Below the pieces are notes generated by a model. That model was not told where the DNA came from. It searched no databases and saw only the letters and a program-made list of their open reading frames with translations. From Amycolatopsis jejuensis (lineage in GTDB: Bacteria > Actinomycetota > Actinomycetes > Mycobacteriales > Pseudonocardiaceae): DNA of 64,000 bases. Within the stretch, counting starts at the first letter, position 1. Every line of letters begins with the position of its first letter. Below are positions 26,427-35,386 of the stretch, in pieces. The position numbers and the translations under genes are program-made. Location of the stretch: positions 1 to 64,000 of the forward strand of contig NZ_JNYZ01000004.1 of assembly GCF_000717335.1 (NCBI RefSeq), in the 5' to 3' direction.

Positions 26427-28253
26427 TTGACTCAGTCGATCGCCGAGCAGGCCGAGGGCCTCACGATCCCGCGCCTGCTGCACCGCAACGCCACCGAGCA
26501 CGGCGACCAGCCCGCCGTCACGTCGCTCGATCTTGACGGCCACCCCACGCTCACCTGGGCCGAGTTCCGCACCGCGATCGCCGAACTGTCCCGCGGCCTC
26601 GCCGGGCTGGGTCTCGCCGCGGGTGACCGGATGCTGATCATGGCGCCGAGCAGCCCGGACCACCTCGTCGCCGACCTCGCCGCAGTGCACCTGGCCGCCA
26701 TCCCGTGCACCGCGTACTCGACGCTGAGCCCGGACCAGATCCGCTACGTCGCCCGGCACAGCGCCGCCCCCGTCGTGGTACTGGCCGGCGAGGCCGAGCT
26801 GTCCCGCTGGCAGCCGGTGCTCGACGACCTGCCCGCGCTGCGTCACGTGGTGCTGTTCGACGCGGCGGCAATCCCCGAGGGCGACGACCGGTTCGTCGCG
26901 TACTCCGCGGTGCGCGAGGCCGGTCGCGCCGCGCTGGCCGCCGACCCGGACGCGTTCGACCAAGCGTGGCAAGCAATCCGGCCGGACGACCCGCTCGCGA
27001 TGATCTACACGTCCGGCACCACCGGCGACCCGAAGGGCGTCGTCCTTTCCCACCGCAACGCAGTCCACGAAGGGCTCGCCGTCACCGCCGCGCACGACGC
27101 GCCGTGGGGCGTCACGAACGTCGCGTACCTGCCACTCGCCCACATCGCCGAACGCGAGCTGTCGATTTATCTGCCGACCGTGCTCGCCGGGCACGTGCAC
27201 ACGGTCGGCGATCCGACCGGCGTGGTTGCCGCGCTCGGCCGGGTACACCCGCAGAGCTTCTTCGGCGTACCGCGGGTGTGGGAAAAAATGGTGGCAGGCT
27301 TGAAGAACATGCTTGCCGGTGTCCCGGAAGACCGGCGGACAGCGCTCATCGCCGCCAACGAACTGCTGCAGGAAGGCTACAAACTGCGCAGCGCCGGCAA
27401 GGAGGTCCCGGCCGAGCTCGCCGAGCGGATCGCCAAGACCGACGAAGCAGCGCTCGCCCCGGTGCGCGCGCTGCTCGGCCTGGACCGGCTGCACGTCGCG
27501 TCCAGCGGCGCGGCCGCACTGCCGGTGGAGGTGCTGTACTTCCTGGCCGGGCTGGGCGTGGAAATCCAGGAAGTGTGGGGCCTGTCGGAAACCACCGGCG
27601 CCGCAACCGCCAACACCGCCGACGCATTCCGCGCAGGCACCGTCGGCCGCCCGCTGGACGGGGTGGAGGTAAAAACCGGCGAGGACGGCGAACTCTTCGT
27701 CCGCGGCCCGATCGTGTTCCTCGGCTACCTGCAAGCCGACGGCACCATCGAGCAAGCCACCGACGCCGAGGGTTGGTTCGCCACCGGCGACATCGGCACC
27801 ATCGACGCCGACGGCTTCGTCACGATCACCGACCGCAAGAAAGAACTGATCATCACCTCAAGCGGCAAGAACATCGCCCCGACCCGCATCGAGGGCTTCC
27901 TGAAAGAACACCCGCTGATCGGCCAAGCGGTAGCAATCGGCGACGCCCGCCCCTACGTAACGGCCCTGATCGTCCTAGACGACGAAATCGCCCCCGGCTG
28001 GGCCGCCGCAAACGGCATCGAAGCCACCGACATCGAAGCGCTGGCCGCCCACGAGGCAATCCGCGCCGAGATCGACCGGGCCATCGAATCCGCCAACAAC
28101 CGCCTGGCCCGAATCGAGCAGATCAAGCGCTACCACCTGATCGCCCGCACCTGGACCCCGGAAACCGGCGAACTGACCCCCACCCTGAAACTCAAGCGCC
28201 GCATCATCAACGCCCGCTACGAATCCACCATCGCCACCCTCTACAACCCCTGA
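26427..28253 (+). CDS. Long-chain fatty acid-CoA ligase (FadD15-like)
   Basis: A 608-aa AMP-dependent acyl-CoA synthetase. Motifs include YTSGTTGDPKGVVLSH near residue 192, VWGLSETTGA near 378, and TGDIGTIDADGFVTITDRKKELI near 450. The insertion before the second motif and the overall length match the FadD15 long-chain group. The start is an unusual TTG at 26427, supported by a strong 'aggagg' seven to eight bases before it and the absence of a better codon. It is followed by a cluster of palindromes. Confidence 0.92.
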   Translation: MTQSIAEQAEGLTIPRLLHRNATEHGDQPAVTSLDLDGHPTLTWAEFRTAIAELSRGLAGLGLAAGDRMLIMAPSSPDHLVADLAAVHLAAIPCTAYSTLSPDQIRYVARHSAAPVVVLAGEAELSRWQPVLDDLPALRHVVLFDAAAIPEGDDRFVAYSAVREAGRAALAADPDAFDQAWQAIRPDDPLAMIYTSGTTGDPKGVVLSHRNAVHEGLAVTAAHDAPWGVTNVAYLPLAHIAERELSIYLPTVLAGHVHTVGDPTGVVAALGRVHPQSFFGVPRVWEKMVAGLKNMLAGVPEDRRTALIAANELLQEGYKLRSAGKEVPAELAERIAKTDEAALAPVRALLGLDRLHVASSGAAALPVEVLYFLAGLGVEIQEVWGLSETTGAATANTADAFRAGTVGRPLDGVEVKTGEDGELFVRGPIVFLGYLQADGTIEQATDAEGWFATGDIGTIDADGFVTITDRKKELIITSSGKNIAPTRIEGFLKEHPLIGQAVAIGDARPYVTALIVLDDEIAPGWAAANGIEATDIEALAAHEAIRAEIDRAIESANNRLARIEQIKRYHLIARTWTPETGELTPTLKLKRRIINARYESTIATLYNP

Positions 28254-28259
28254 CCCACT

Positions 28260-28371
28260 TCCGTGAAGGGAACCTTCACGGACTCAGATTCCCTCATGGT
28301 TCCCTTCACGGACCACCATTCCGTGAAGGTTCCCTTCACGGACCCAGATTCCGTGAAGGTTCCCTTCACGG
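28260..28371. repeat. Family-A palindromes in tandem (copies 2 and derivatives)
   Basis: One full 53-base copy (28260-28312) is followed by two compact hairpins (28321-28341 and 28351-28371), each 'ccgtgaagg' plus 'ttc' plus 'ccttcacgg'. They sit seven bases after the acyl-CoA ligase stop, in a convergent gap, and would make strong transcription terminators in both directions. Confidence 0.8.
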
Positions 28372-28441
28372 ACTTCCCCCCGACCCGCCACCCACTCACC
28401 GCAGCCCGCGCACCCCACGAAACCCGGCAGCCCAGACCCGG

Positions 28442-28553
28442 CCCTGCACCCCGATACGAAGCCAAAAACACGGTCTGGGGGTGCTTGTCAAGGCATCTTT
28501 CCCGCCTTGACAAGCACCCCCAGACCGTAGTCACAATCCCGGCTTCGGGGTGC
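28442..28553. repeat. Family-C palindromic element (copy 1)
   Basis: A 59-base core hairpin (28470-28528: arms 'acggtctgggggtgcttgtc', loop around 'aaggcatctttcccgcctt') lies inside a 112-base unit. The whole unit is repeated as its reverse complement at 57512-57623. The flanks outside the hairpin ('ctgcaccccgatacgaagcc' and 'cggcttcggggtg') are shared by both copies. Confidence 0.8.
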
Positions 28554-28586
28554 CCACCAGCGACGCCCCCCACGCCACGGCCCCGC

Positions 28587-29480
28587 TCAAGCGATCCGGC
28601 TGGAGTCCGTCCACTTGCGCAACCGAGGCGGCACCCTCTTCTCCAGCCCGTAATTCTCCAGATGCGCCGAGAACACCTCGTCAAAAGCCTCCTGCACCGT
28701 CTCCGTATCCCACGCCCGCCGCTCCAGGATCGGCTGCTTCAGATACGGCTGTCCCATCACATGCAGCTGCGGCCCGTTGCACCGGATCATCTGCCCGGTG
28801 ATCCCGTCCGACCCGGCCCCGAGCAGGAACAGCACCACCGGCGCGATCCGCGCCGGGGTCCGGTCCGGCGGGCACGCCCGCAGCGCCCGCTCCGACTTCC
28901 ACACCATCCGCGTGTGCGCCACCGGGCACACCGCGTTCACCCGGATCCCGGACTCCTCGAGGTCGAGCGCCCAGGAATACGTCAGCGACGCGACCGCGCC
29001 CTTGCTCGCCGAGTACACGCCCAGCTTCCGCTGCCCGAGCGACGCGCCCGAGGAAATATTGACGATCGACCCGCCGGTACCCGCGCCCACCATGGCCCGG
29101 ATCGCCGCCAGCCCGGTGTACATCACGCCGAGCACGTTCACCTCGACCAGCTGCCGGACCTGCTCGACGTCGTCCTCCCAGGGCAGCGCCTCGTAGTTCA
29201 GCCCCGCGTTGCTGACCAGCCCGTCGATCCGGCCGAACTCGGCCACGCACCGGTCCACGATCGCCTGCGCCTGCGCGGGGTCGGCCACGCTGTGCCCGCT
29301 CGCGACCGCGCGGCCGCCGTGGTCGCGGATCGTCGCGGCGGTGCGCTCGGCCAGTTCCGCGTCCACGTCGTTGACCACCACCGCTCCGCCGGCCCGCGCG
29401 ATGTGCACGGCGAACGCCTCCCCGAGCCCACGGCCGGCGCCGGTCACGACGACGGCCTTGTCCTGCAAGAGACTGTCCAT
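28587..29480 (-). CDS. SDR family oxidoreductase
   Basis: A 297-aa SDR with TGAGRGLGEAF near residue 14, catalytic Ser in NISSG and YSASK near residue 158. The C-terminus extends about 50 residues beyond the classical fold (KRVPPRLRKW at the end), as in some actinobacterial SDRs acting on steroid- or hydroxyacyl-like substrates. I prefer ATG 29480, with 'gggagtgggt' directly before it, over an ATG 36 bases upstream. The 316-base gap between it and the divergent MFS gene shows no feature I can support. Confidence 0.88.
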   Translation of the reverse strand: MDSLLQDKAVVVTGAGRGLGEAFAVHIARAGGAVVVNDVDAELAERTAATIRDHGGRAVASGHSVADPAQAQAIVDRCVAEFGRIDGLVSNAGLNYEALPWEDDVEQVRQLVEVNVLGVMYTGLAAIRAMVGAGTGGSIVNISSGASLGQRKLGVYSASKGAVASLTYSWALDLEESGIRVNAVCPVAHTRMVWKSERALRACPPDRTPARIAPVVLFLLGAGSDGITGQMIRCNGPQLHVMGQPYLKQPILERRAWDTETVQEAFDEVFSAHLENYGLEKRVPPRLRKWTDSSRIA

Positions 29481-29796
29481 ACCCACTCCCCACTGTCTCT
29501 TCCAGTGTTGGCCCATTCGGCCCAGCAGGCCGCGCGACGGCGACGAACGGTGGCCGCGCTGCGCCGAACGAGGGACGGCCGATCAGTCCCGCGGTACCCC
29601 CCGGCAGGTCAGTCCGGATCGGCCCGGCGGTCCGGGAAGAGGCACGTCCCCGCTGTTCACCCGGGTGTGATCGGCGGCATACTGAGGGTCGACCCTCGGC
29701 GGGATTTGTGACGTCCCGGCCCGGAGCGTCACCGGCAAAGGCACAATGCGGACAGCACAGTATTCACTCGATCGGGGAGGGGGCAGTGGTCACCCC

Positions 29797-31011
29797 GTGA
29801 CGACCGACGCGACATCACGGCTTACGGCGCCGCTGCGGAACGTCGAGTACCGCGTTCTGTGGGCGGCGGAGGCCGTCTCCAGCGCGGGCGACCAGCTGGC
29901 GAAGGTGGCACTCGCCATCCTCGTGTACAACCGGACCGGCTCCGCGCTGTGGGCTGCTGTCGTGTACGCACTCACCTTCCTGCCTGCGCTCGCGGGCGGG
30001 CTCGGGCTGTCCTTCCTCGCCGACCGCTACCGCAGGCGCACCGTGCTGAGCGCCAGCGCCGCCGTCCAAGCGGTGCTGGTGGGGCTGATGAGCTTGCCGG
30101 GAATGCCGCTGGCCGTGCTGTGCCTGCTGCTGGTGGCCGTCCAGCTCGCGGCGTCACCGGCGAACGCGGCGCAGAACGCGATCACGCGCGAGGTGTTCAC
30201 CGACGACGAGCTGTACCTGCGCAGCCAGGACCTGCGCGGGATCACCACCAACACGGTGCAGCTGCTCGGCCTCGCCGGTGGCGGGCTGCTGGTGAGCGCG
30301 GTCGGCACGTCGTGGGCGCTGGCCGTGGACGCGGTGAGCTTCGCGGTGGCCGCGGTGATCGTGCGGGTGTGGGTGAAGAACCGGCCTGCCGCCGGGAGCG
30401 AGCGCACCACCTGGTTCTCGGCCACCCGCTGGGTTTTCGGGCAGCGGAAGCTGCGGGTGCTGATCGCGTTGTCGTGGCTCGTCGGGCTCGCGGTGGTCCC
30501 CGAAGGACTGGCCGCACCGCTGGCCCAGCAGCTGAACGCGCCGCCCGCGGCCGTCGGCTGGCTGCTCGCCGCCGACCCGCTCGGCTTCGTCGCCGGGGCC
30601 TACCTGCTGTCGAAGTTCGCGTCCGCCCCGGTGCGCCAGCGCCTGCTCGGCGTGCTCGCGACGATGTCGCTTGGCCTCTTGGCACTGTTCCTGGTACAGC
30701 CGAACCTCGTGCTCGCGCTGATCCTGCTGGCCCTCGCCGGGGCGATGGGCTCGTACATCATCACGGTGACCGCGACGTTCTCCACCTGGGTGCCGAACGA
30801 ACTGCGCGGGGGCGCCGGCGGGCTGTACCGCACGGGCCTCCGGGTCGCCCAGGGGGTCGGGGTCGCACTCGGCGGGGTGGTCGCACAGACGACCGGGTCC
30901 GCCATCACCGCCATCGCACTCGCCGGGCTGGCCGGCGTCGCACTGGCGATCCCCACTGCCTTCTCGTGGACCCGGGTGCGGCACACGGTCGCGGCCGGGA
31001 CCGGGCTCTGA
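29797..31011 (+). CDS. MFS transporter
   Basis: A 404-aa integral membrane protein with about 12 helices. The conserved cytoplasmic loop is FLADRYRRRTVL near residue 70, and the N-terminus LRNVEYRVLWAAEAVSSAGDQLAKVAL resembles drug/efflux members of the MFS_3/EntS-like group. I chose GTG 29797 because codons in the upstream open stretch (from ATG 29746) have poor G/C at third positions. The substrate is unknown; export of a small molecule is most likely. Confidence 0.87.
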   Translation: MTTDATSRLTAPLRNVEYRVLWAAEAVSSAGDQLAKVALAILVYNRTGSALWAAVVYALTFLPALAGGLGLSFLADRYRRRTVLSASAAVQAVLVGLMSLPGMPLAVLCLLLVAVQLAASPANAAQNAITREVFTDDELYLRSQDLRGITTNTVQLLGLAGGGLLVSAVGTSWALAVDAVSFAVAAVIVRVWVKNRPAAGSERTTWFSATRWVFGQRKLRVLIALSWLVGLAVVPEGLAAPLAQQLNAPPAAVGWLLAADPLGFVAGAYLLSKFASAPVRQRLLGVLATMSLGLLALFLVQPNLVLALILLALAGAMGSYIITVTATFSTWVPNELRGGAGGLYRTGLRVAQGVGVALGGVVAQTTGSAITAIALAGLAGVALAIPTAFSWTRVRHTVAAGTGL

Positions 31012-31072
31012 GCCGTGGCCGGTACTGCGCACCGGCCGCATCGGTCCGGACCTCCCGGGCCGGAAGTCTTTT

Positions 31073-31258
31073 CACGCCTCGCGGTCACGCACGGAACACA
31101 CCTCCGCTCGCATTGTCACGAATCTGCTCTCGGCTCGTCACGGAACTCACGCCTCGCGGTCACGCACTGTTCGCCACCTCCACTCAGTGACAATTTCCGG
31201 AAAAAGGACATCGCTTCGATTCACGCTTCGCGGTCGCGCATCGGAAAACACCTCATCT
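31073..31258. repeat. Three spaced direct repeats upstream of the diguanylate cyclase gene
   Basis: A unit of about 36 bases, 'acgcctcgcggtcacgcac' followed by a variable stretch and 'cacctc', occurs starting near 31074, 31150 and 31222. The spacing is about 72-77 bases. The first two 19-base cores are identical; the third has three changes. The 466-base gap holds no gene. The repeats could be binding sites or a degenerate tandem duplication. Confidence 0.7.
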
Positions 31259-31477
31259 CGGGGGACGGCGGGGAGACTCCTCCGCAATTTCTCTTCATGG
31301 ATACACCAGGTCGCACGGAAGGCGTCTCCGGGGTTCGGGGACAACCACCGAATACTGCTCTCGCGTCGCTGCGCGGCGCCGGGAAGTCGGTAAGTGGGAT
31401 GATACCGGTAACTGATAAGCATGCAGAAGCGGCAACCGAGTGCGAACCGCCCGAGATACCCGAGGAGGCGGGGCCCG

Positions 31478-32842
31478 ATGGCCGGAACCGAACCGGCGCA
31501 CGGTGACGCCCGCGGTCCCGGGGAGGAATCACCCACCGCCTCGGGCCGTACCCGGAAAGTGCGCGCGCTGATCGCCGGGAACCCCGTGCCGTCGTGGGAT
31601 CTCTGGACCAAACCACGCCGGATGGTGGCGTTTCTGCTGGCGTGGGACGCGATTGCGGCCGGCCTGCTGACGTTCGGGGTGATCACGTCGCCGGGGCCGA
31701 CCCTCGTGGACTGGGGCCGGTTCGGGATTCTCGCGGTGTGCGCGACGGTGCACATCCAGCTCACCCGGCGGCAGGAGGAACGGCGGCGCAACCGGATCAC
31801 CGCCGTGCACATCGACCTGTCCGGCATCTGGGTTTTCCCCGGCGCACTCCTGCTGCCGATCCACCTGACCCTGCTGCTGATCGTGATCGTGCGCGGCCAG
31901 CGCTGGTTCAACTCCCGGCGGCCACCGCACAAGTTCCTGTTCACCTCGTTCACGCACGCCGTTTCGGCGTTGCTGGCACACCAGCTGTACCAGACCTTCG
32001 CCTCGGCCGAGCTCGCCCGGCTGACGCCGGAGAACTCGTTGCAGGTCTTCGGCATCCTGATGCTCGTCGGCTTTTGTTACGCCGCGCTGCAGGCCGTCGT
32101 CATCGGCGGCCTGCTCGCACTGGGCGGAACTTCGTCGCCCACCCTCAGCAACGTCCTCGGCACCAAAGACGACAACCTGCTTGAACTTTCCACCATCGGA
32201 CTCGGCACGATCGCGACGATCCTGCTGGTGAACATCCCACCGGCGATCGTGATCCTCGTGCTCATCACGGTCCTCGGAAACCGGCTGGCGGAAATCAACC
32301 AACTGCAGTCCGAAGCACGCACCGATCCGAAGACCGGGATCTTCAACGTCCGCGGCTGGTCCGAGGCCGCGGAACGCGCGCTGACCCGCACCGTGCGCGG
32401 CGGGGAAATGCTGGCACTGCTGATGATCGACCTCGATCACTTCAAGTGGATCAACGACACGTACGGCCATCCGGCAGGCGACGACGTCCTGCGCACGGTC
32501 GCGCAAACCCTTGACGAAATCACCCGGCCCAAGGACATCATCGGCCGCTTCGGCGGCGAGGAATTCCTGATCCTGCTTCCCGAAGTGGACACCACCGCGG
32601 CCAAGGTGACCGCCGAACGAATCCGCACCGCAATCGCCGAACAGCGGATCGTGACCACCGACAAACGCGGTGGTTCCGCTTTGATCAGCGGCCGCACCAC
32701 TTCCATCGGCGTCGCATTGCTCGGGGTCAACGGAACGAGTCTGGAACAGTTGCTGCATGCCGCCGACGCGGCCGTCTACACCGCGAAGGAAGGCGGCCGG
32801 AACCAGGTCCGCTTCGCCGAGGAAGTTCCGCCGCCGGAGTGA
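31478..32842 (+). CDS. Membrane-bound diguanylate cyclase (GGDEF domain)
   Basis: A 454-aa protein. About six hydrophobic helices occupy residues 45-275 and could form a membrane sensor of the MASE type. The C-terminal 175 residues are a GGDEF domain with active-site GGEEF in GRFGGEEFLIL. The RPKD inhibitory site lies five residues upstream, so both catalysis and product inhibition should be intact. It would make cyclic di-GMP in response to a membrane or small-molecule cue. The ATG has 'gaggaggcgggg' upstream. No EAL domain is present. Confidence 0.92.
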   Translation: MAGTEPAHGDARGPGEESPTASGRTRKVRALIAGNPVPSWDLWTKPRRMVAFLLAWDAIAAGLLTFGVITSPGPTLVDWGRFGILAVCATVHIQLTRRQEERRRNRITAVHIDLSGIWVFPGALLLPIHLTLLLIVIVRGQRWFNSRRPPHKFLFTSFTHAVSALLAHQLYQTFASAELARLTPENSLQVFGILMLVGFCYAALQAVVIGGLLALGGTSSPTLSNVLGTKDDNLLELSTIGLGTIATILLVNIPPAIVILVLITVLGNRLAEINQLQSEARTDPKTGIFNVRGWSEAAERALTRTVRGGEMLALLMIDLDHFKWINDTYGHPAGDDVLRTVAQTLDEITRPKDIIGRFGGEEFLILLPEVDTTAAKVTAERIRTAIAEQRIVTTDKRGGSALISGRTTSIGVALLGVNGTSLEQLLHAADAAVYTAKEGGRNQVRFAEEVPPPE

Positions 32843-32870
32843 TCGAATTCCGATCACCGGCACCTTTTCC
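32839..32870 (+). terminator. Intrinsic-type terminator after the diguanylate cyclase gene
   Basis: GTGATCG-AATTC-CGATCAC forms a perfect 7-bp stem, extended by 'ccgg' pairs, that begins within the stop codon and is followed by 'caccttttcc'. It should end transcription before the next gene. Confidence 0.6.
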
Positions 32871-33054
32871 GATTAATCGCGAAACGATTCAGAAGTAGCG
32901 CTCCACAAGCCCCGGAATACCGCCCTCGGCGGGGATGGCGCGTTTCCGGAACGAGTGCTCATTGCCGAAAACCGGCCCCCTCGGGTTGTCCCCCGTACCC
33001 GCCCGGGGGACAGCCGCCTGCCGCCGGGCGCGCGGGACTGGCACCCTGGTGCGC

Positions 33055-35223
33055 ATGCCAGCCATCGACGACCGCGACCCCGCCCCGGCTCCGGCCGCGC
33101 GCCGGGTCCGCCGCCGCCCCTGGTCGACGTCCGGCTGGCTGCTGCTGGTCCTGCTCGTCGTGTTCGGCTTCGGCCTGATCGCGTCGCGGCCGGCCGACCC
33201 GCCCGACCAGGGGCCACCCACCGGTGACGTCCTCGCCGCGCAGCAGGCCATCGACGCCCTCACCCACCCCGGCCCGCAGCCAACCGCACTCGCCTTGCTG
33301 CCCAAGGACTTCACCGCCGTCACGGGCATCACGCCTGGTGCCTTGCCCGCCCGCGACGGCACCGTGCGCGCGGTCCACGTCGACGGCGGCTGCTCCACTC
33401 CCTGGGGCGACGACAACACCAAGTGGGACTACGCCGCCCCCTGCAAGGCCCACGACCTCGGCTACGACCTCCTCCGCTACGCCGACAAGAAGGGCCACCC
33501 GCTCGACCAGACGGCCCGCGCGTCGCTCGACGACCGGCTGTCGCAGGACATGCACCACGCCTGCGTGATCAACCCGATGGACTCGGCGCGGACCTGCCAG
33601 GTGGTCGCGTCCCTGTACACGGCCGGTCTCGTCGTGAACTCGTGGCACCAGCGCTGGGGACCGCCGGTCGGCGACCCGGTCGGCCCGATGGTCGCCGGGG
33701 TCCTGGTGATCGGGTGTCTGCTGGCCGTCCGGCTGCGGGGCTGGCGCAGCGCCCGCCGCACCCCGCGAGCCTGGCCCGGCGTGCCGCGGCCGTGGACAGT
33801 GCTCGGCGTGGGCAGCGCCGCGGTGCTGGTGGCCGGCGAGGCCGTCACCGCGCTCGCCGACTGGGGCGGCGTACCGGAAACCGCCTGGTCACCGCTCACC
33901 TGGCTCGCCCAGCTCACCCCGCTGCTCTTCTTCGCGGGCGGATTCGCGAACGCGGCCGGCTGGCAGGCCGAACGCGACCGCGGCTACCGGCACTACCTCG
34001 CCGAACGCGCCAGCCCCCTGCTCCGGCCCGCGCTGATCTTCGCCGTCGTCGCCCTGGTCGTGCCGCTGGCGCTGGAACTCCTCGGGATCCCGGCAGGTAC
34101 CAACGCGACGGTCATGCGGATTGCGCTGCACCCGCTGTGGCTGCTGGGCGTGTACCTGCTGACGGTCGTCGGCGCACCGCTCCTGCTGACGCTGTACCGC
34201 CGAGCGCGGCTGTGGACGGTCGCGGGACTGGCCGCCGCAGTGGCGGCTGGGGAGCTCGCTGCGGTCTGGTCAGACTCGGCCTGGCCGCGTTACGCCGCGA
34301 CGCTCGCGTTGGCGCTCCTCGCCCAGCAGACAGCGTTCGCGTACGCCGACGGCGTCCGCCTGCCACGCCGGCTGCTCGCTGTCGCCGCCGTAGCCGGGAT
34401 AGCGGCGCTTGTGGTGGGCGTCGTCGGCTTCGGCGCTTCGCCGGTGCTGCTCGGCAGTCCGGGCGCCCCGGCGGCGTTGTCCGCGCCGCCGTGGGAAGTC
34501 CTGCTGCTGGGGGTGTCACAGCTGGGTCTGGTCGGGCTGCTGGCGAGCCCGTTGCGCCGCTGGGCCGCGGGGAGCCGGGTCACGCGGGCGACCGCGCTCG
34601 TCCTGCGTGCCCCGATGAGCCTGTACCTGGCGTTCCTGGCGGCGATGCTGCTGCTGGTCGCCGTCGTGTACCTGCCCGGCCCGATCGCCGACGGCCTGGA
34701 CTGGCTGGTGCGGCCACGCACGCTGGTGGCGGTCGCGCTGCTGCTCGTGCCCGCGGGTCTGGTCTTCTGGTGGTTCGAACGGCATCCGGGCCGGCCGGAC
34801 GTCCCGGCGCCGCCGCGGCCACGCATTCCGACCGGCCGGGTGCCGGTGCTGCTCACCCGTGCGGCCGCCGCGCTGGGCATCGGCTACGCGACGCTCGGCG
34901 TGTTCGGTCTCGCGCTCGCCCGGTTCGGCGCCGTCGCCGCGGACGCCGACGTGCTCGGCCTGCGCCTCGACCCGGTGCAAAGCCTCGTCCACCTGCTGCT
35001 CGGCGTTCTGCTGCTGCACACCGTCCGGACCGGCGCGGCGGCGTCGGCCGGCACCTGGCTGTTGTGCGCGCTGACCTGCGTCCCGTCCCTCGTCGCCGCG
35101 GCCGGAGGGGAAACGCACGGCGCGGCGACCGTGGTGCTGCACACCGGCACTGCCGCGCTCGCGCTGGTCGCTGCGGGTTCCTGCCTGCTGCCGGACAGAC
35201 GGGCGGCGAACGCCACACCCTGA
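33055..35223 (+). CDS. Phospholipase A2-like / acyltransferase-like / DUF4383-like membrane fusion protein
   Basis: A 722-aa protein. A basic N-terminus and signal-anchor helix (residues 25-44) are followed by an outside domain. That domain carries the prokaryotic phospholipase A2 signature: GGCSTPWGDD near 111 and PCKAHDLGYDLL near 129, with the catalytic His133-Asp134 pair and four cysteines (113, 130, 170, 181) able to form two disulfides. From residue 210, ten or more helices resemble acyltransferase-3 proteins (FAGGFANAAGW, HPLWLLGVYLL). The C-terminal 100 residues (LDPVQSLVHLLLGVLLL) resemble DUF4383. A lipid remodelling enzyme at the membrane is plausible. The ATG at 33055 is the best start, though its ribosome site is weak. 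Confidence 0.8.
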   Translation: MPAIDDRDPAPAPAARRVRRRPWSTSGWLLLVLLVVFGFGLIASRPADPPDQGPPTGDVLAAQQAIDALTHPGPQPTALALLPKDFTAVTGITPGALPARDGTVRAVHVDGGCSTPWGDDNTKWDYAAPCKAHDLGYDLLRYADKKGHPLDQTARASLDDRLSQDMHHACVINPMDSARTCQVVASLYTAGLVVNSWHQRWGPPVGDPVGPMVAGVLVIGCLLAVRLRGWRSARRTPRAWPGVPRPWTVLGVGSAAVLVAGEAVTALADWGGVPETAWSPLTWLAQLTPLLFFAGGFANAAGWQAERDRGYRHYLAERASPLLRPALIFAVVALVVPLALELLGIPAGTNATVMRIALHPLWLLGVYLLTVVGAPLLLTLYRRARLWTVAGLAAAVAAGELAAVWSDSAWPRYAATLALALLAQQTAFAYADGVRLPRRLLAVAAVAGIAALVVGVVGFGASPVLLGSPGAPAALSAPPWEVLLLGVSQLGLVGLLASPLRRWAAGSRVTRATALVLRAPMSLYLAFLAAMLLLVAVVYLPGPIADGLDWLVRPRTLVAVALLLVPAGLVFWWFERHPGRPDVPAPPRPRIPTGRVPVLLTRAAAALGIGYATLGVFGLALARFGAVAADADVLGLRLDPVQSLVHLLLGVLLLHTVRTGAAASAGTWLLCALTCVPSLVAAAGGETHGAATVVLHTGTAALALVAAGSCLLPDRRAANATP

Positions 35224-35386
35224 CCTCGCGACACGCATCAAGGCAACCGGGCGAAACGGGTCCTGATGCCGGAACATGGGGTGGCGCACGCCACACCGGC
35301 CGGGGGAGGTGCAAACCTGCGGCAACCCCGTCCCGGCACCATGCGTCTCCAGGACCGGACGAGAACAACGAGAAGGAGCCGACCGC

